DNA of 40,440 nucleotides from contig NZ_JAAMFM010000037.1 of NCBI RefSeq assembly GCF_013376105.1, positions 1 through 40,440 of the forward strand, given 5' to 3'. The notes below the pieces were generated by a model that did not search any database, was not told the DNA's origin, and saw only the letters and a program-made list of their open reading frames with translations. The stretch is from Arthrobacter wenxiniae. Lineage in GTDB: Bacteria > Actinomycetota > Actinomycetes > Actinomycetales > Micrococcaceae. A program made the translations under genes and the position numbers. Shown here one piece after another: positions 26,709 to 37,068 of this stretch; within the stretch, counting starts at the first letter, position 1, and each line of letters begins with the position of its first letter.

Positions 26709-27395
26709 TGACGGGTGCTGCTCCTGATAACGGCGGACCGCCGTGCGGAGGGCCCGTTCGGCATCCAGGCCCCGGGCCGCCGCCGCACGTACGACGTCGA
26801 ACAGCGCCTCCCCGAGCTCGTCTTCCGTTTGCGGTGGTCGCCCGCCTGGATCTCGGCAAGCCCGACCACCGGAGTTCCGGTCGCCCGCGCGCTCCAGCGT
26901 TTTCGCCGCCAGGGCCAGGGCGGGCAGCGAGCCTGGCAGTGAATCAAAGGCTGAGGCCGCGGTGGACCGCTCCCGTTCCTTTTCCGCGGCGTAGTTGTGT
27001 TCAATGGCCTCGATCGAGTCCGGGAACGACGGCTGGAGCGTGCCGTCGGCCCGGAACACGTGGCTGTTGCGCCGGACCAGCTTTTCTTCCAAGTGCCGGG
27101 CCACGTCGGCCAGTGTGAACCCGCCGGATTCCGACTGCAGCAGGGCATGCAGCACCACCTGGTAGAGGATGTCGCCGAGCTCGCCCTTGAGCGCGTCCAC
27201 GTCGAGCTCGCCGGGCGCCTCCACCACTTCGGCGAGCTCGTACGATTCCTCCACCAGATACGCAATCAGCGAGCGGTGGGTCAGCGCCGCCGTCCACCGG
27301 CAGTGTTCCCGCAGCGCCGCCACCACGGCGGCCAGCCGCTCAACGGCGGCGCCGGCGCCGCCCACCGCCTCGGCCTGCGGATCAGTCCTCGTCAT
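26700..27395 (-). CDS. MazG nucleotide pyrophosphohydrolase family protein
   Basis: A 231-aa all-alpha NTP pyrophosphohydrolase, thought to clear non-canonical or excess NTPs to NMP and PPi. The metal-binding pattern of the active domain is intact: AYLVEESYELAEVVE (EExxE) then LKGELGDILYQVVLHALL (ExxD), about residues 45-90. The second MazG half is degenerate and has a Gly/Arg-rich break (ERAGDRNSGGRACRDPGG) before EDELGEALFDVVRAAA. This makes the protein shorter than E. coli MazG (263 aa). ATG 27395 lies inside the last codons of add and overlaps it by 14 bases, so the two are translationally coupled. GTG 27398 is an alternative start. Confidence 0.88.
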   Translation of the reverse strand: MTRTDPQAEAVGGAGAAVERLAAVVAALREHCRWTAALTHRSLIAYLVEESYELAEVVEAPGELDVDALKGELGDILYQVVLHALLQSESGGFTLADVARHLEEKLVRRNSHVFRADGTLQPSFPDSIEAIEHNYAAEKERERSTAASAFDSLPGSLPALALAAKTLERAGDRNSGGRACRDPGGRPPQTEDELGEALFDVVRAAAARGLDAERALRTAVRRYQEQHPSPA

Positions 27396-28536
27396 CACCG
27401 TCCAGCACGTCGTCGTAGCATTCGATGATGTAGTCGGCCAGCTGCTCGCGCGCCTCGATCGGCAGGAAGGCGGCGTGGACGGCGTTGAGCGTCAGCTCCA
27501 GCATGGTTTCCAGGTCGTAGCCGAACGTGTCGCGCAGCAGCTCGAACTCGCCCGTCAGCGTCGTCCCGCTCATGAGGCGGTTGTCGGTGTTGACCGTGAC
27601 GTTGAAGCCGAGCTGGTGCAGCAGGTCGATGGGGTGCTCGGAGATCGTGGTGCCGAACGCGGCGATGGCGCCGGTCTGCAGGTTCGAGGACGGGCACAGC
27701 TCCAGCGGGATCTGGCGGTCGCGCACCCACTGGGCCAGGTCACCCAACGTGACCGTGCCGACGTCGTGCCCGTCCTCCTCCTGGACGTCCAGGTGGATGT
27801 CCTCGGCGATGCGCACGCCGTGGCCCAGGCGCAGGGCCCGTCCGTGGACCAGGGCGTCCTGGATGCTGTCCAGCCCGGCGGCCTCGCCGGCGTGCACGGT
27901 GGCGGGAAAGTTGTTTTCGGCCAGGTAGGTGAACGCCTCGGTGAAGCGGGAGGGCAGGAAGCCGTCCTCGGCCCCGGCAATGTCAAAGCCCACCACGCCG
28001 TTGTCGCGGTGGCGGACGGCCAGCTGGGCGATCTCGGAGCCGCGGTCGGCATGGCGCATGGCGGTGACCAACTGGCCCACCTCGATGTACCCCCCTGCCT
28101 CGTCCACGGCGTCCATGCCGGCTTCCAGGCCCTCCTGCACGGCCTCGACCACCTCGTCGAGCGACAGCCCCTTGCTGAGGTGCTGCTCGGGCGCCCAGCG
28201 CACCTCGCCGTACACCACGCCGTCGTCCGCGAGGTCCTCGACGAACTCGCGGGCCACGCGCACCAGGGCGTCGTGGGTCTGCATGACGGCGATGGTGTGG
28301 TCAAACGTTTCCAGGTAGCGCACCAGCGAGCCGGAGTCGGCCGAGTCCAGGAACCACTGGCGCAGTTCCTCAGGGTCGGTGGCGGGCAGCTCGTGGCCGG
28401 CCTCCGCCGCGAGCTCAATGATGGTGGCCGGGCGCAGGCCGCCGTCGAGGTGGTCGTGCAGGGATACCTTGGGCAGGGATTTCAGTTCCACGGGGGACTG
28501 TGTTTCGGGCTGCAGGTCTGAAGTTGGGTTAGTCAC
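27382..28536 (-). CDS. add: Adenosine deaminase
   Basis: A 384-aa zinc hydrolase that converts adenosine and deoxyadenosine to inosine forms in purine salvage. The metal and catalytic motifs are LHDHLDGG (H27, H29), VHAGEAAG with the catalytic Glu, LGHGVRI, and NTDNRLMSGTTL with the late Asp. The C-terminus is acidic. I chose GTG 28536 because it follows the -10-like TAAAGT (28544-28549) by exactly seven bases, a leaderless arrangement. GTG 28545 would lie within that hexamer. It is downstream of the DedA gene by 34 bases and overlaps mazG. It is functionally linked to the nucleoside-uptake operon just upstream. Confidence 0.94.
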   Translation of the reverse strand: MTNPTSDLQPETQSPVELKSLPKVSLHDHLDGGLRPATIIELAAEAGHELPATDPEELRQWFLDSADSGSLVRYLETFDHTIAVMQTHDALVRVAREFVEDLADDGVVYGEVRWAPEQHLSKGLSLDEVVEAVQEGLEAGMDAVDEAGGYIEVGQLVTAMRHADRGSEIAQLAVRHRDNGVVGFDIAGAEDGFLPSRFTEAFTYLAENNFPATVHAGEAAGLDSIQDALVHGRALRLGHGVRIAEDIHLDVQEEDGHDVGTVTLGDLAQWVRDRQIPLELCPSSNLQTGAIAAFGTTISEHPIDLLHQLGFNVTVNTDNRLMSGTTLTGEFELLRDTFGYDLETMLELTLNAVHAAFLPIEAREQLADYIIECYDDVLDGDDED

Positions 28537-28543
28537 AGTCCCC

Positions 28544-28549
28544 ACTTTA
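28544..28549 (-). promoter_or_regulatory. -10 element of a leaderless promoter for add
   Basis: TAAAGT on the minus strand ends seven bases before GTG 28536. The same hexamer at the same distance precedes the GTG of the amidohydrolase gene at 40340. Confidence 0.5.
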
Positions 28550-28570
28550 GGGATGCACGGCCCGTGCGCG

Positions 28571-29602
28571 CTACTTCGGGACGGTTGGATGCGCTACGGG
28601 CGTATCCCGGGTCCGCTCCGACACCCCGGGGGCGACGCCGGCCGCCGGCATCCCCGCCGCCGTCCCGGCCGCGGCCCCGGCCGTGAAGGGCGGGCCGTGG
28701 GTGCCGTGGGCACTAGTGGGGCCGTTGGGGGCGTGACCGCCGTGGGCGCCGTGCGCACCGTGCGGCCCGTGGGTGCCGGGGCCGCCTTGGGTGCCGGGGC
28801 CGCCTTGGGTGCCGGGGCCGCCGGGGCCGCCGGGGCCGCCTTGGGTGCCGGGGCCGCCGTCGGGCCCGGACGGGACGGCGTCCGGGGAAGCCGCGGGGGG
28901 CGCGGCCTGGGCCTCGGCCAATGCCCGTGCGGCCAGCTGGGCGGCCATGGTGCCGGGCGCCGGGCGGGGTGCCAGCCTGCCCCTCTTCTCGAACTGGCGG
29001 TGGAGGAGCTTCATGGCGTGGTCAACGATGAAACCGATGACGATCGCGAAGGCGATGGCAATGCCCACGCCCAGCAGCGGATTGTGGTGCACCCAGCGGC
29101 CGGCGACACGCCCCACCGAAGCCGAGTACACCACCCAAGTGAGCACCGCCACGCCGTCGAGCACCACAAACCGGCGCCACGGAAACCCGGTGGCGCCTGC
29201 CGTGAAGTTGACCGCAATGCGGCCCACGGGGATGTAGCGGGCCGTGAAGATGAGCATGGCCCCGCGCTTGTCCAGTTCGCGGCCCGCCCAGGCGAATGCC
29301 TTGGCGCCGCGAGGCCTGCGCATCCACTTGAAGCGGGTGGTGCCGAGCTTGTGGCCCAGAAAGTAGGCGATGTTGTCGCCGATCATGGCACCGACGGCGG
29401 CGCCGGCCATGAGCAGCCAAATGTTGGGGGAACCGGTGCGCAGCGAGATGGAAGCCAACGCCACAATGGCGGTTTCGCTGGGCAGGAAGAGGAAGAAGCC
29501 ATCGATCAGGCAGAAGAGGCTGACCATGGGAATGACCCACCACTGCGCCGACGAGTGCGCAATGACATAGTTGATCTGATCGATGATGTGCAAAAAATCC
29601 AC
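28571..29602 (-). CDS. DedA family membrane protein with Gly-rich collagen-like tail
   Basis: A 343-aa protein. Residues 1-205 form a DedA/SNARE-associated membrane domain with FLPSETAIVALA, GDNIAYFLGHKLG and the conserved FTARYIPVGRIAVNFTAGA, a pattern shared with DedA flippase-type proteins that recycle undecaprenyl phosphate or move lipids. After a basic linker (RQFEKRGRLAPRPAPG) the tail is Ala-rich, then runs of Gly-X-Y type (GPGTQGGPGGPGGPGTQGGP and His-Gly variants). This is unusual for the family, whose members are usually about 200-220 aa. GTG 29602 has GAGGAA nine bases upstream; a longer frame to 29671 is unsupported. Confidence 0.85.
   Translation of the reverse strand: MDFLHIIDQINYVIAHSSAQWWVIPMVSLFCLIDGFFLFLPSETAIVALASISLRTGSPNIWLLMAGAAVGAMIGDNIAYFLGHKLGTTRFKWMRRPRGAKAFAWAGRELDKRGAMLIFTARYIPVGRIAVNFTAGATGFPWRRFVVLDGVAVLTWVVYSASVGRVAGRWVHHNPLLGVGIAIAFAIVIGFIVDHAMKLLHRQFEKRGRLAPRPAPGTMAAQLAARALAEAQAAPPAASPDAVPSGPDGGPGTQGGPGGPGGPGTQGGPGTQGGPGTHGPHGAHGAHGGHAPNGPTSAHGTHGPPFTAGAAAGTAAGMPAAGVAPGVSERTRDTPVAHPTVPK
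28774..28857. repeat. Coding tandem repeat in the DedA tail
   Basis: Degenerate 18-bp units (core GCCTTGGGTGCCGGGGCC, with shorter GCCGGG variants) repeat three to four times and encode the Gly-Pro-Gly-Thr-Gln-Gly units of the tail. Confidence 0.75.
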
Positions 29603-29723
29603 CGGGGATGGTTCCTCTCCTCTGGCGGGGTGCCACTCACTAGTTTCCCACGTCTGCCGGAGTCGCGGCATCCGTCTGGCGGCCTACATTCTGCCCGGCG
29701 TCCCGCCCCACGGGATGACAGCC

Positions 29724-29873
29724 CGACCCTCGGTTGCAAACGGGGCACATCCCCCCGACCCTCGGTTGCAAACGGGGCACATCCCCCCGACCCTCGGTTG
29801 CAAACGGGGCGTCCGGGGCCAGCCGGTCCCCTGCGGTGCGGGAGCGTCAGGAAAAAGTGCCCCGATTGCAACC
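29724..29873. repeat. Second locus of the 32-bp intergenic repeat family, with an inverted copy
   Basis: Two full 32-bp units (29724-29755, 29756-29787) and a partial third (29788-29810) lie head to tail. A single copy in the opposite orientation occupies 29842-29873. The partial copy and the inverted copy pair over 16 bp with one mismatch (29795-29810 with 29859-29874), which gives a large hairpin after the deoA stop. The inverted copy starts like the 3855 array and ends like the array here, so all belong to one family. The likely effect is to separate deoA from the DedA gene. The 282-base gap has no gene. Confidence 0.88.
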
Positions 29874-29884
29874 GGGCGTCGGTG

Positions 29885-31203
<1,319 letters not shown>

Positions 31204-31207
<4 letters not shown>

Positions 31208-31602
31208 GATTGATTCTCCAGATTCTCCGGGCCAAAGGCGTCCGGCAGTACTTGATCCATGGTCCGGACCCCGCTGCCGGTCATCAGCACCATGCCGGGG
31301 GCCCGGAACTCATACAACAGCTGGCGGCAGCGCCCGCACGGCATGAGCACGGCGCCGGCCGCATCCACGCAATAGAAGGCGCGGATGCGGCCGCCGCCGC
31401 CCATCTGCAGGGCGCCCACCATGGTGCATTCGGCGCAAAGGGTCAGCCCGTAGCTGGCGTTTTCCACATTGCAGCCTGACACCACCCGCCCGTCATCGAG
31501 CAGGGCGGCGGCGCCCACCGGGAACTTTGAGTAGGGCGCATAGGCGTGGCCCATGGCCGCCGTGGCCGCGGCGTGCAGCGCCTCCCAGTCGATCGTGTCC
31601 AT
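31204..31602 (-). CDS. cdd: Cytidine deaminase
   Basis: A 132-aa small homotetrameric-type zinc deaminase that converts cytidine and deoxycytidine to uridine forms. The zinc site is complete: C56 with catalytic E58 in LTLCAECT, and C89/C92 in PCGRCRQ. The substrate motif CNVENASYG precedes it. The ATG at 31602 has AGGAG six to seven bases upstream and starts nine bases after the permease stop. It overlaps deoA by four bases. The order transporter-cdd-deoA shows that pyrimidine nucleosides are a main substrate of the operon. Confidence 0.95.
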
Positions 31603-31611
31603 CGGGATCTC

Positions 31612-32903
31612 CTAGCCCTTGATGTACGGTTCGCCGTCGGCGGCCGGCGCGCGGGACTTGCCCACGAACCCGGAGACGGCCAGGATGGTCAGCGCGTAGG
31701 GCAGCATGGCCAGGAACTGTCCGTCGATGGGGGTGCCGGCCAGCGAGAGGATGCTTTGCAGGTTGCCGGCGACTCCGAACAGCAGGGCCGCCAGGGCCGC
31801 ACCGATCGGGTTCCAGCGGCCAAAGATCAGCGCGGCGAGCGCGATGAAGCCCAGGCCGCCGGTCATGTCCTTGCTGAAGCTGCTGACGGCCACCAGCGTG
31901 AAGTAGGCGCCGCCGACGCCGGCCACGGCCCCGCCGGCCAGCACGTTCAGGAAGCGGGTGCGGTTGACGTTGATGCCCACGGTGTCGGCCGCCTTGGGGT
32001 GTTCGCCCACGGCCCGGATCCGCAGGCCCCAGCGGGTGCGGAACAGCCCGAACCAGATGCCGGCCACCAGCACCAGCATGAGGTAGCCGATGATGGACTG
32101 GCGGAACAGGGTGGGCCCGATGACAGGGATCTGGGACAGCAGCGGGATGGGCAGGTCCGGCAGCTGGGCCGGCTGGTTGTAGATGGTGGCGCCGTCCACC
32201 TTGATCTTCATGATCTTTTCAAACAGGAACCCGGTCAGCCCGGAGACCAGGACGTTGAGGACCACCCCCACAATGATCTGGTTGACCACGTACTTGATGC
32301 TGAACGCGGCCAGCAGGAAGGAGACCAGCACGCCGGCCACGGCCGCGGCGAACAGGCCCGCATAGGCGTTGTGCGTGATGGAGGAAACCAGCGAGGCCGT
32401 GAAGGCGCCCGCCAGGAGCTGGCCCTCAATGGCGATGTTCACCACGCCGGAGCGCTCACAGAGCACGCCGGACAGCGAGCCGAACACCAGCGGCGTGGTG
32501 ATGAGCATGGCGCCGGTGAACAGGCCCACCAGGGTGATGTTCTGCGTCTTGGTGCCGCCGATGATCCACACGAGCAGGCCGACGACGAAGGCGACGGTGA
32601 ATGTCATGCTCACCCAGTTGTCGATGCGGCCCCCGTTCCTCATCTGCTGGTAGGCGCGCGCCGCGAGCAGGACACAGAGGATGGCAACGACGACGCCGAA
32701 CACCTTGGCGGGGACGGCCAGGTCCGGCACCTGCCAGGCGTCGCCCTCCTGCGAGATGCGGAAGGTCGCCTGGCCGGAGGGCCCCAGCACCACAAAGACG
32801 ACGACGGCGAACAGGGCCAGCAGGCCGAACAGGATGGGCAGCTTCCAGCTGCGGACGGCGACGCGGTCTACCGCCTTTGACGGCGAGATGTTGGCTGTGA
32901 CGC

Positions 32904-32907
<4 letters not shown>
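31612..32907 (-). CDS. Nucleoside ABC transporter permease (BMP-type, second permease)
   Basis: A 431-aa inner-membrane subunit of the BPD_transp_2 superfamily, like NupQ/YufQ. About ten hydrophobic segments are visible; conserved blocks are LVFGSLSGVLCERSGVVNIAIEG, reduced here to its core SGVVNIAIEGQLLAGAF, and a later RTRWGLRIRAVGEHPKAADT, the loop that contacts the ATPase. It has an extra N-terminal region of about 100 residues with two helices. Its ATG overlaps the stop of the first permease (ATGA). It pairs with that subunit to form the translocation channel for nucleosides delivered by the BMP lipoprotein. Confidence 0.9.
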
Positions 32908-34108
<1,201 letters not shown>

Positions 34109-34112
<4 letters not shown>

Positions 34113-35677
34113 GGGAGTTCTCCTTCGCTCTGTCCGGCAGTGCCTGCGGCGGGGGCGTCCAGCTGTGCCCGCGCCTCGTCGGCGGGCAGCCCTGCCATCA
34201 TCAGGCCCAGCAGCTCACGGCTGGATTTTCCGGGCACAATGCCCATGAGCCGGCCGGCAAACAGCACGGCGATGCGGTCGCCGAGTTCAAGCACCTCGTC
34301 CAGCTCGGTCGAGACGATGACGACGGGGGTGCCGGCGTCGCGCTCGGCCACGATGCGCTTGTGCAGGAACTCGATGGAGCCCACATCCACGCCGCGGGTG
34401 GGCTGGGCGGCGATGAACAGCTTCAGCGGCCGGGCCAGTTCGCGGGCCAGCACCACCTTTTGCTGGTTGCCGCCGGACAGGGTGTCCGCCGCGTCCTGCG
34501 CGGACTGGGTGCGGACGTCGAACTCGGCGACCTTTTCCTCGGCGTTCCTTGCAATGACGGCGCGGTTCATGGAGCCAAACCGCGAATACGGTTCCTTGGT
34601 GTACAGGTCCAGGACCAGGTTCTCGGCAATGGAGAACTCCCCCACCAGGCCGTCGTCCTGCCGGTCCTCGGGGACAAAGCCCACGCCTGCGTCGAGCACC
34701 TGTCGGACGCTGCGGCCCACCAGCTCCTTCCCGTCCAGCATGATGGATCCCATGACGTGCTTTTGCAGGCCCAGGACGGCCTCGGTCAGCTCGGTCTGGC
34801 CGTTGCCCTGGACGCCGGCGACGGCGAGGATCTCGCCGTCCGACACGGAGAAGGTGACGTCGTCCAGGAGGCGCTGGCCGGCGTCGTTCATCACTGTCAG
34901 GTTGGTGACCTTGAAGGTCTCATCGCCGGGTGTGGCGTCGGCCTTGTCCAGGGTGAGGTTGACGGCGCGGCCCACCATCATGGAGGCCAGCTCGGTGGTG
35001 GCGGCGGAGGGGTCGGCCGAGCCCACCACCTTGCCGCGGCGGATCACGGTGATGGTGTCGGAGATCGCCTTCACCTCGCGCAGCTTGTGGGAGATGAACA
35101 CGATGGACGTGCCGCCGGCCTTCAGCTGGCCCATGATGTCCATGAGTTCGTCGGTTTCCCGGGGGGTGAGCACGGCGGTGGGCTCGTCCAGGATCAGGAT
35201 CCTGGCGTTGCGGACCAGCGCCTTGATGATTTCCACGCGCTGCTGCACGCCCACGGGCAGTTCCTCCACGAGCGCGTCGGGGTCCACGTGGAAGCCGAAG
35301 CGGGAGGAGATTTCGCGGATCTTGCGGCGGGTGGCCTCCAGGTCGAGGATGCCGGCAAAGCCGGTGGATTCCCCGCCGAGGGCCACGTTCTCCGCCACGG
35401 TGAACACGGGGACAAGCATGAAGTGCTGGTGGACCATGCCGATCCCGGCGGCCATGGCGTCGGCCGGGCCGGAGAACTTCACGGGTTTGTCGTCAATGAG
35501 AATTTCGCCGGCCGTGGGTTCATGGAGGCCGTACAGGACGTTCATGAGGGTGGACTTGCCGGCGCCGTTTTCGCCCAGGAGGCTGTGAATCTCACCCGAC
35601 TCAACCACCAGGTCTATGTGGTCGTTGGCTACGAGGGCACCAAAACTTTTGGTGATGCCCCTGAGTTCAAGTTTCAA
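34109..35677 (-). CDS. Nucleoside ABC transporter ATP-binding protein (double ATPase)
   Basis: A 522-aa protein with two fused nucleotide-binding domains, as in NupO/YufO and the sugar CUT2 ATPases. Domain one has Walker A GENGAGKST (35-43), a degenerate signature ELPVGVQQR and Walker B ILILDEPTA. Domain two has an altered Walker A (GVQGNGQTE, lacking the usual GKS/T), an intact signature LSGGNQQK, and PTRGVD. Such asymmetry is normal in this family. The only upstream start before a stop is TTG 35677, with a weak GGG eight bases upstream. It lies after a strong hairpin behind the binding-protein gene and overlaps the first permease by four bases. Confidence 0.93.
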
Positions 35678-35731
35678 GGATTTAACCCGTCTACGTCAGA
35701 ATTCATGCGGAAAAAAGTGGGGGGCCAAACG

Positions 35732-35781
35732 AACTGTTGCGCCGTACCGCCAGCCAGTGCTGTCGTTACGGCGCAACAGTT
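35732..35781 (-). terminator. 15-bp perfect stem-loop between the bmp and ATPase genes
   Basis: Arms at 35732-35746 and 35767-35781 are perfect 15-bp complements. The 20-base loop can pair further (CAGC with GCTG). On the minus strand a G/C-rich stretch and then TTTTTT (about 35711-35716) follow. It sits 20 bases past the bmp stop. It probably acts as a partial terminator and 3' mRNA shield so that binding protein is made in excess of the membrane subunits. Confidence 0.75.
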
Positions 35782-35800
35782 TGTGTGGAGAGCTGCCTGC

Positions 35801-36919
35801 CTACTTGGGGCTGGACTTCGACTCCACCTTGATGGAGCCGTCGATGATGCCCTTCTTGATGGTGTCGAGCTGGCTCTTGGTGTCGGCGCTGACGGCCGAA
35901 TCCAGGTCGTGGAACGGGGCCATGGCCACGCCGCCGTTATCCAGTGTGCCGACGTACGGGGTGGCGCTGTACTTGCCGGCAAGGTCGTCCTTGACAATGG
36001 TCTCCACCGCGTCGCCCATGGTCTTGATGACCGAGGTCAGCAGGATGGACTTGTACGTGGGGGCCGTGAGGTAGCCGTCCGAGTCAACCCAGACCAGCTT
36101 GACGTCCTTGCCGCCCTTGTTGGCGGCCAGGATGGCGTCGCCGGCACCCTTGCCGAGCGGGCCGGCGACGGGCATGACCACGTCGGCGCCTTCCCCGATC
36201 AGGTTGTTGGTGGCCTTGGTGCCTTCCTGGATGATGTCGAAGGTGTTCGCGAACAGGCCCTGCTGGGTGCCCACGTTCCAGCCCAGCACCTGGACGTTCT
36301 TGGACTGCTGCTTGTTGTAGTAGGCAACGCCCTCGGCAAAGCCGTCCATGAAGATGGTGACCGTCGGGATGTTGATGCCGCCAAAGGTGCCGACCTTGCC
36401 GGTCTTGGAGACCGAAGCTGCCGTGTAGCCGGCCAGGAAAGCGGCCTGGGCCGTGTCGTAGACAATCGGCTTGACGTTGGGCAGCTTGATGGAGTTGTCA
36501 TCGATGATGGCAAAGTGCAGCTTGGGGTCCGCCGTGGCAACCTTCTTGGTGGCATCGGCCAGCAGGAAGCCGACCGTGAACGTGAGGTTGCAGCCTGCGT
36601 TGGCCATCTGGTTCAGGTTCGGCTCGAAGTCGGCCTTGGTGGTGGACTGGGCCTCCTTCATCTTGATGCCCGTGTCGGCGACCGTCTTCTTCAGGCCCTC
36701 GTAGGAGGACTGGTTGAAGGACTGGTCGTCGAATCCGCCGGAGTCCGAGACGATGCAGCCGAGGTAGTTGGCTGCCGCGGCATTGCCGCTGGTGCTGCCG
36801 CCGCCGCCGGCGGGTGCCGGGGCCTGGCCGCAGCCGGTGAGCAGGAGCGCCATTGCTCCCAGGGCCACGGTTCCGACCGTGGCCCCGCGCTTGAACGTGC
36901 CCGTGATGTGGTTTTTCAA
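35801..36919 (-). CDS. BMP-family nucleoside-binding lipoprotein
   Basis: A 372-aa substrate-binding protein of the BMP (PnrA/NupN-like) family that delivers nucleosides to the ABC transporter encoded downstream. The lipoprotein signal has hydrophobic GTVALGAMALLL and lipobox LLTGC with C30, followed by a Gly/Ser linker. Conserved family parts are DSGGFDDQSFNQSSYEGLKK and the later GGINIPTVTIFMDGFAEGV and GWVDSDGY-like region (KLVWVDSDGYL). I chose TTG 36919 because GGAGG lies five bases upstream. ATG 36931 would contain that ribosome site and has none of its own. It is first in the operon. Confidence 0.92.
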   Translation of the reverse strand: MKNHITGTFKRGATVGTVALGAMALLLTGCGQAPAPAGGGGSTSGNAAAANYLGCIVSDSGGFDDQSFNQSSYEGLKKTVADTGIKMKEAQSTTKADFEPNLNQMANAGCNLTFTVGFLLADATKKVATADPKLHFAIIDDNSIKLPNVKPIVYDTAQAAFLAGYTAASVSKTGKVGTFGGINIPTVTIFMDGFAEGVAYYNKQQSKNVQVLGWNVGTQQGLFANTFDIIQEGTKATNNLIGEGADVVMPVAGPLGKGAGDAILAANKGGKDVKLVWVDSDGYLTAPTYKSILLTSVIKTMGDAVETIVKDDLAGKYSATPYVGTLDNGGVAMAPFHDLDSAVSADTKSQLDTIKKGIIDGSIKVESKSSPK

Positions 36920-36995
36920 AGGTTCCTCCATAAGGGTTAAAAGCGCATGGCCACCCCCCGGCCGCCTGCGCAGTGCTAGACAACACACTAATGGG

Positions 36996-37014
36996 AGATA
37001 CTACCGCCCGGTAG
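36996..37014 (-). promoter_or_regulatory. Candidate bmp operon promoter with palindrome
   Basis: A perfect palindrome with arms CTACCG (37001-37006) and CGGTAG (37009-37014) directly abuts a minus-strand -10-like TAGTAT (36996-37001), about 75 bases upstream of the bmp start. I see no clear -35. This would suit an operator for a TetR- or GntR-type regulator of nucleoside uptake, but the regulator is unknown. Confidence 0.4.
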
Positions 37015-37068
37015 CCCGATGCGCGCCGCGGCGGGGCATCGTTGGGGAACCGTTACCAACGCGTGCGG

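Noticed and set aside
34361-36940. 859-codon open frame on the plus strand
   Set aside because: It lies antisense to the ABC ATPase and bmp genes, whose conserved motifs are unambiguous. Long antisense frames are expected in DNA this GC-rich. Its His/Gly/Asp-rich product shows no domain.
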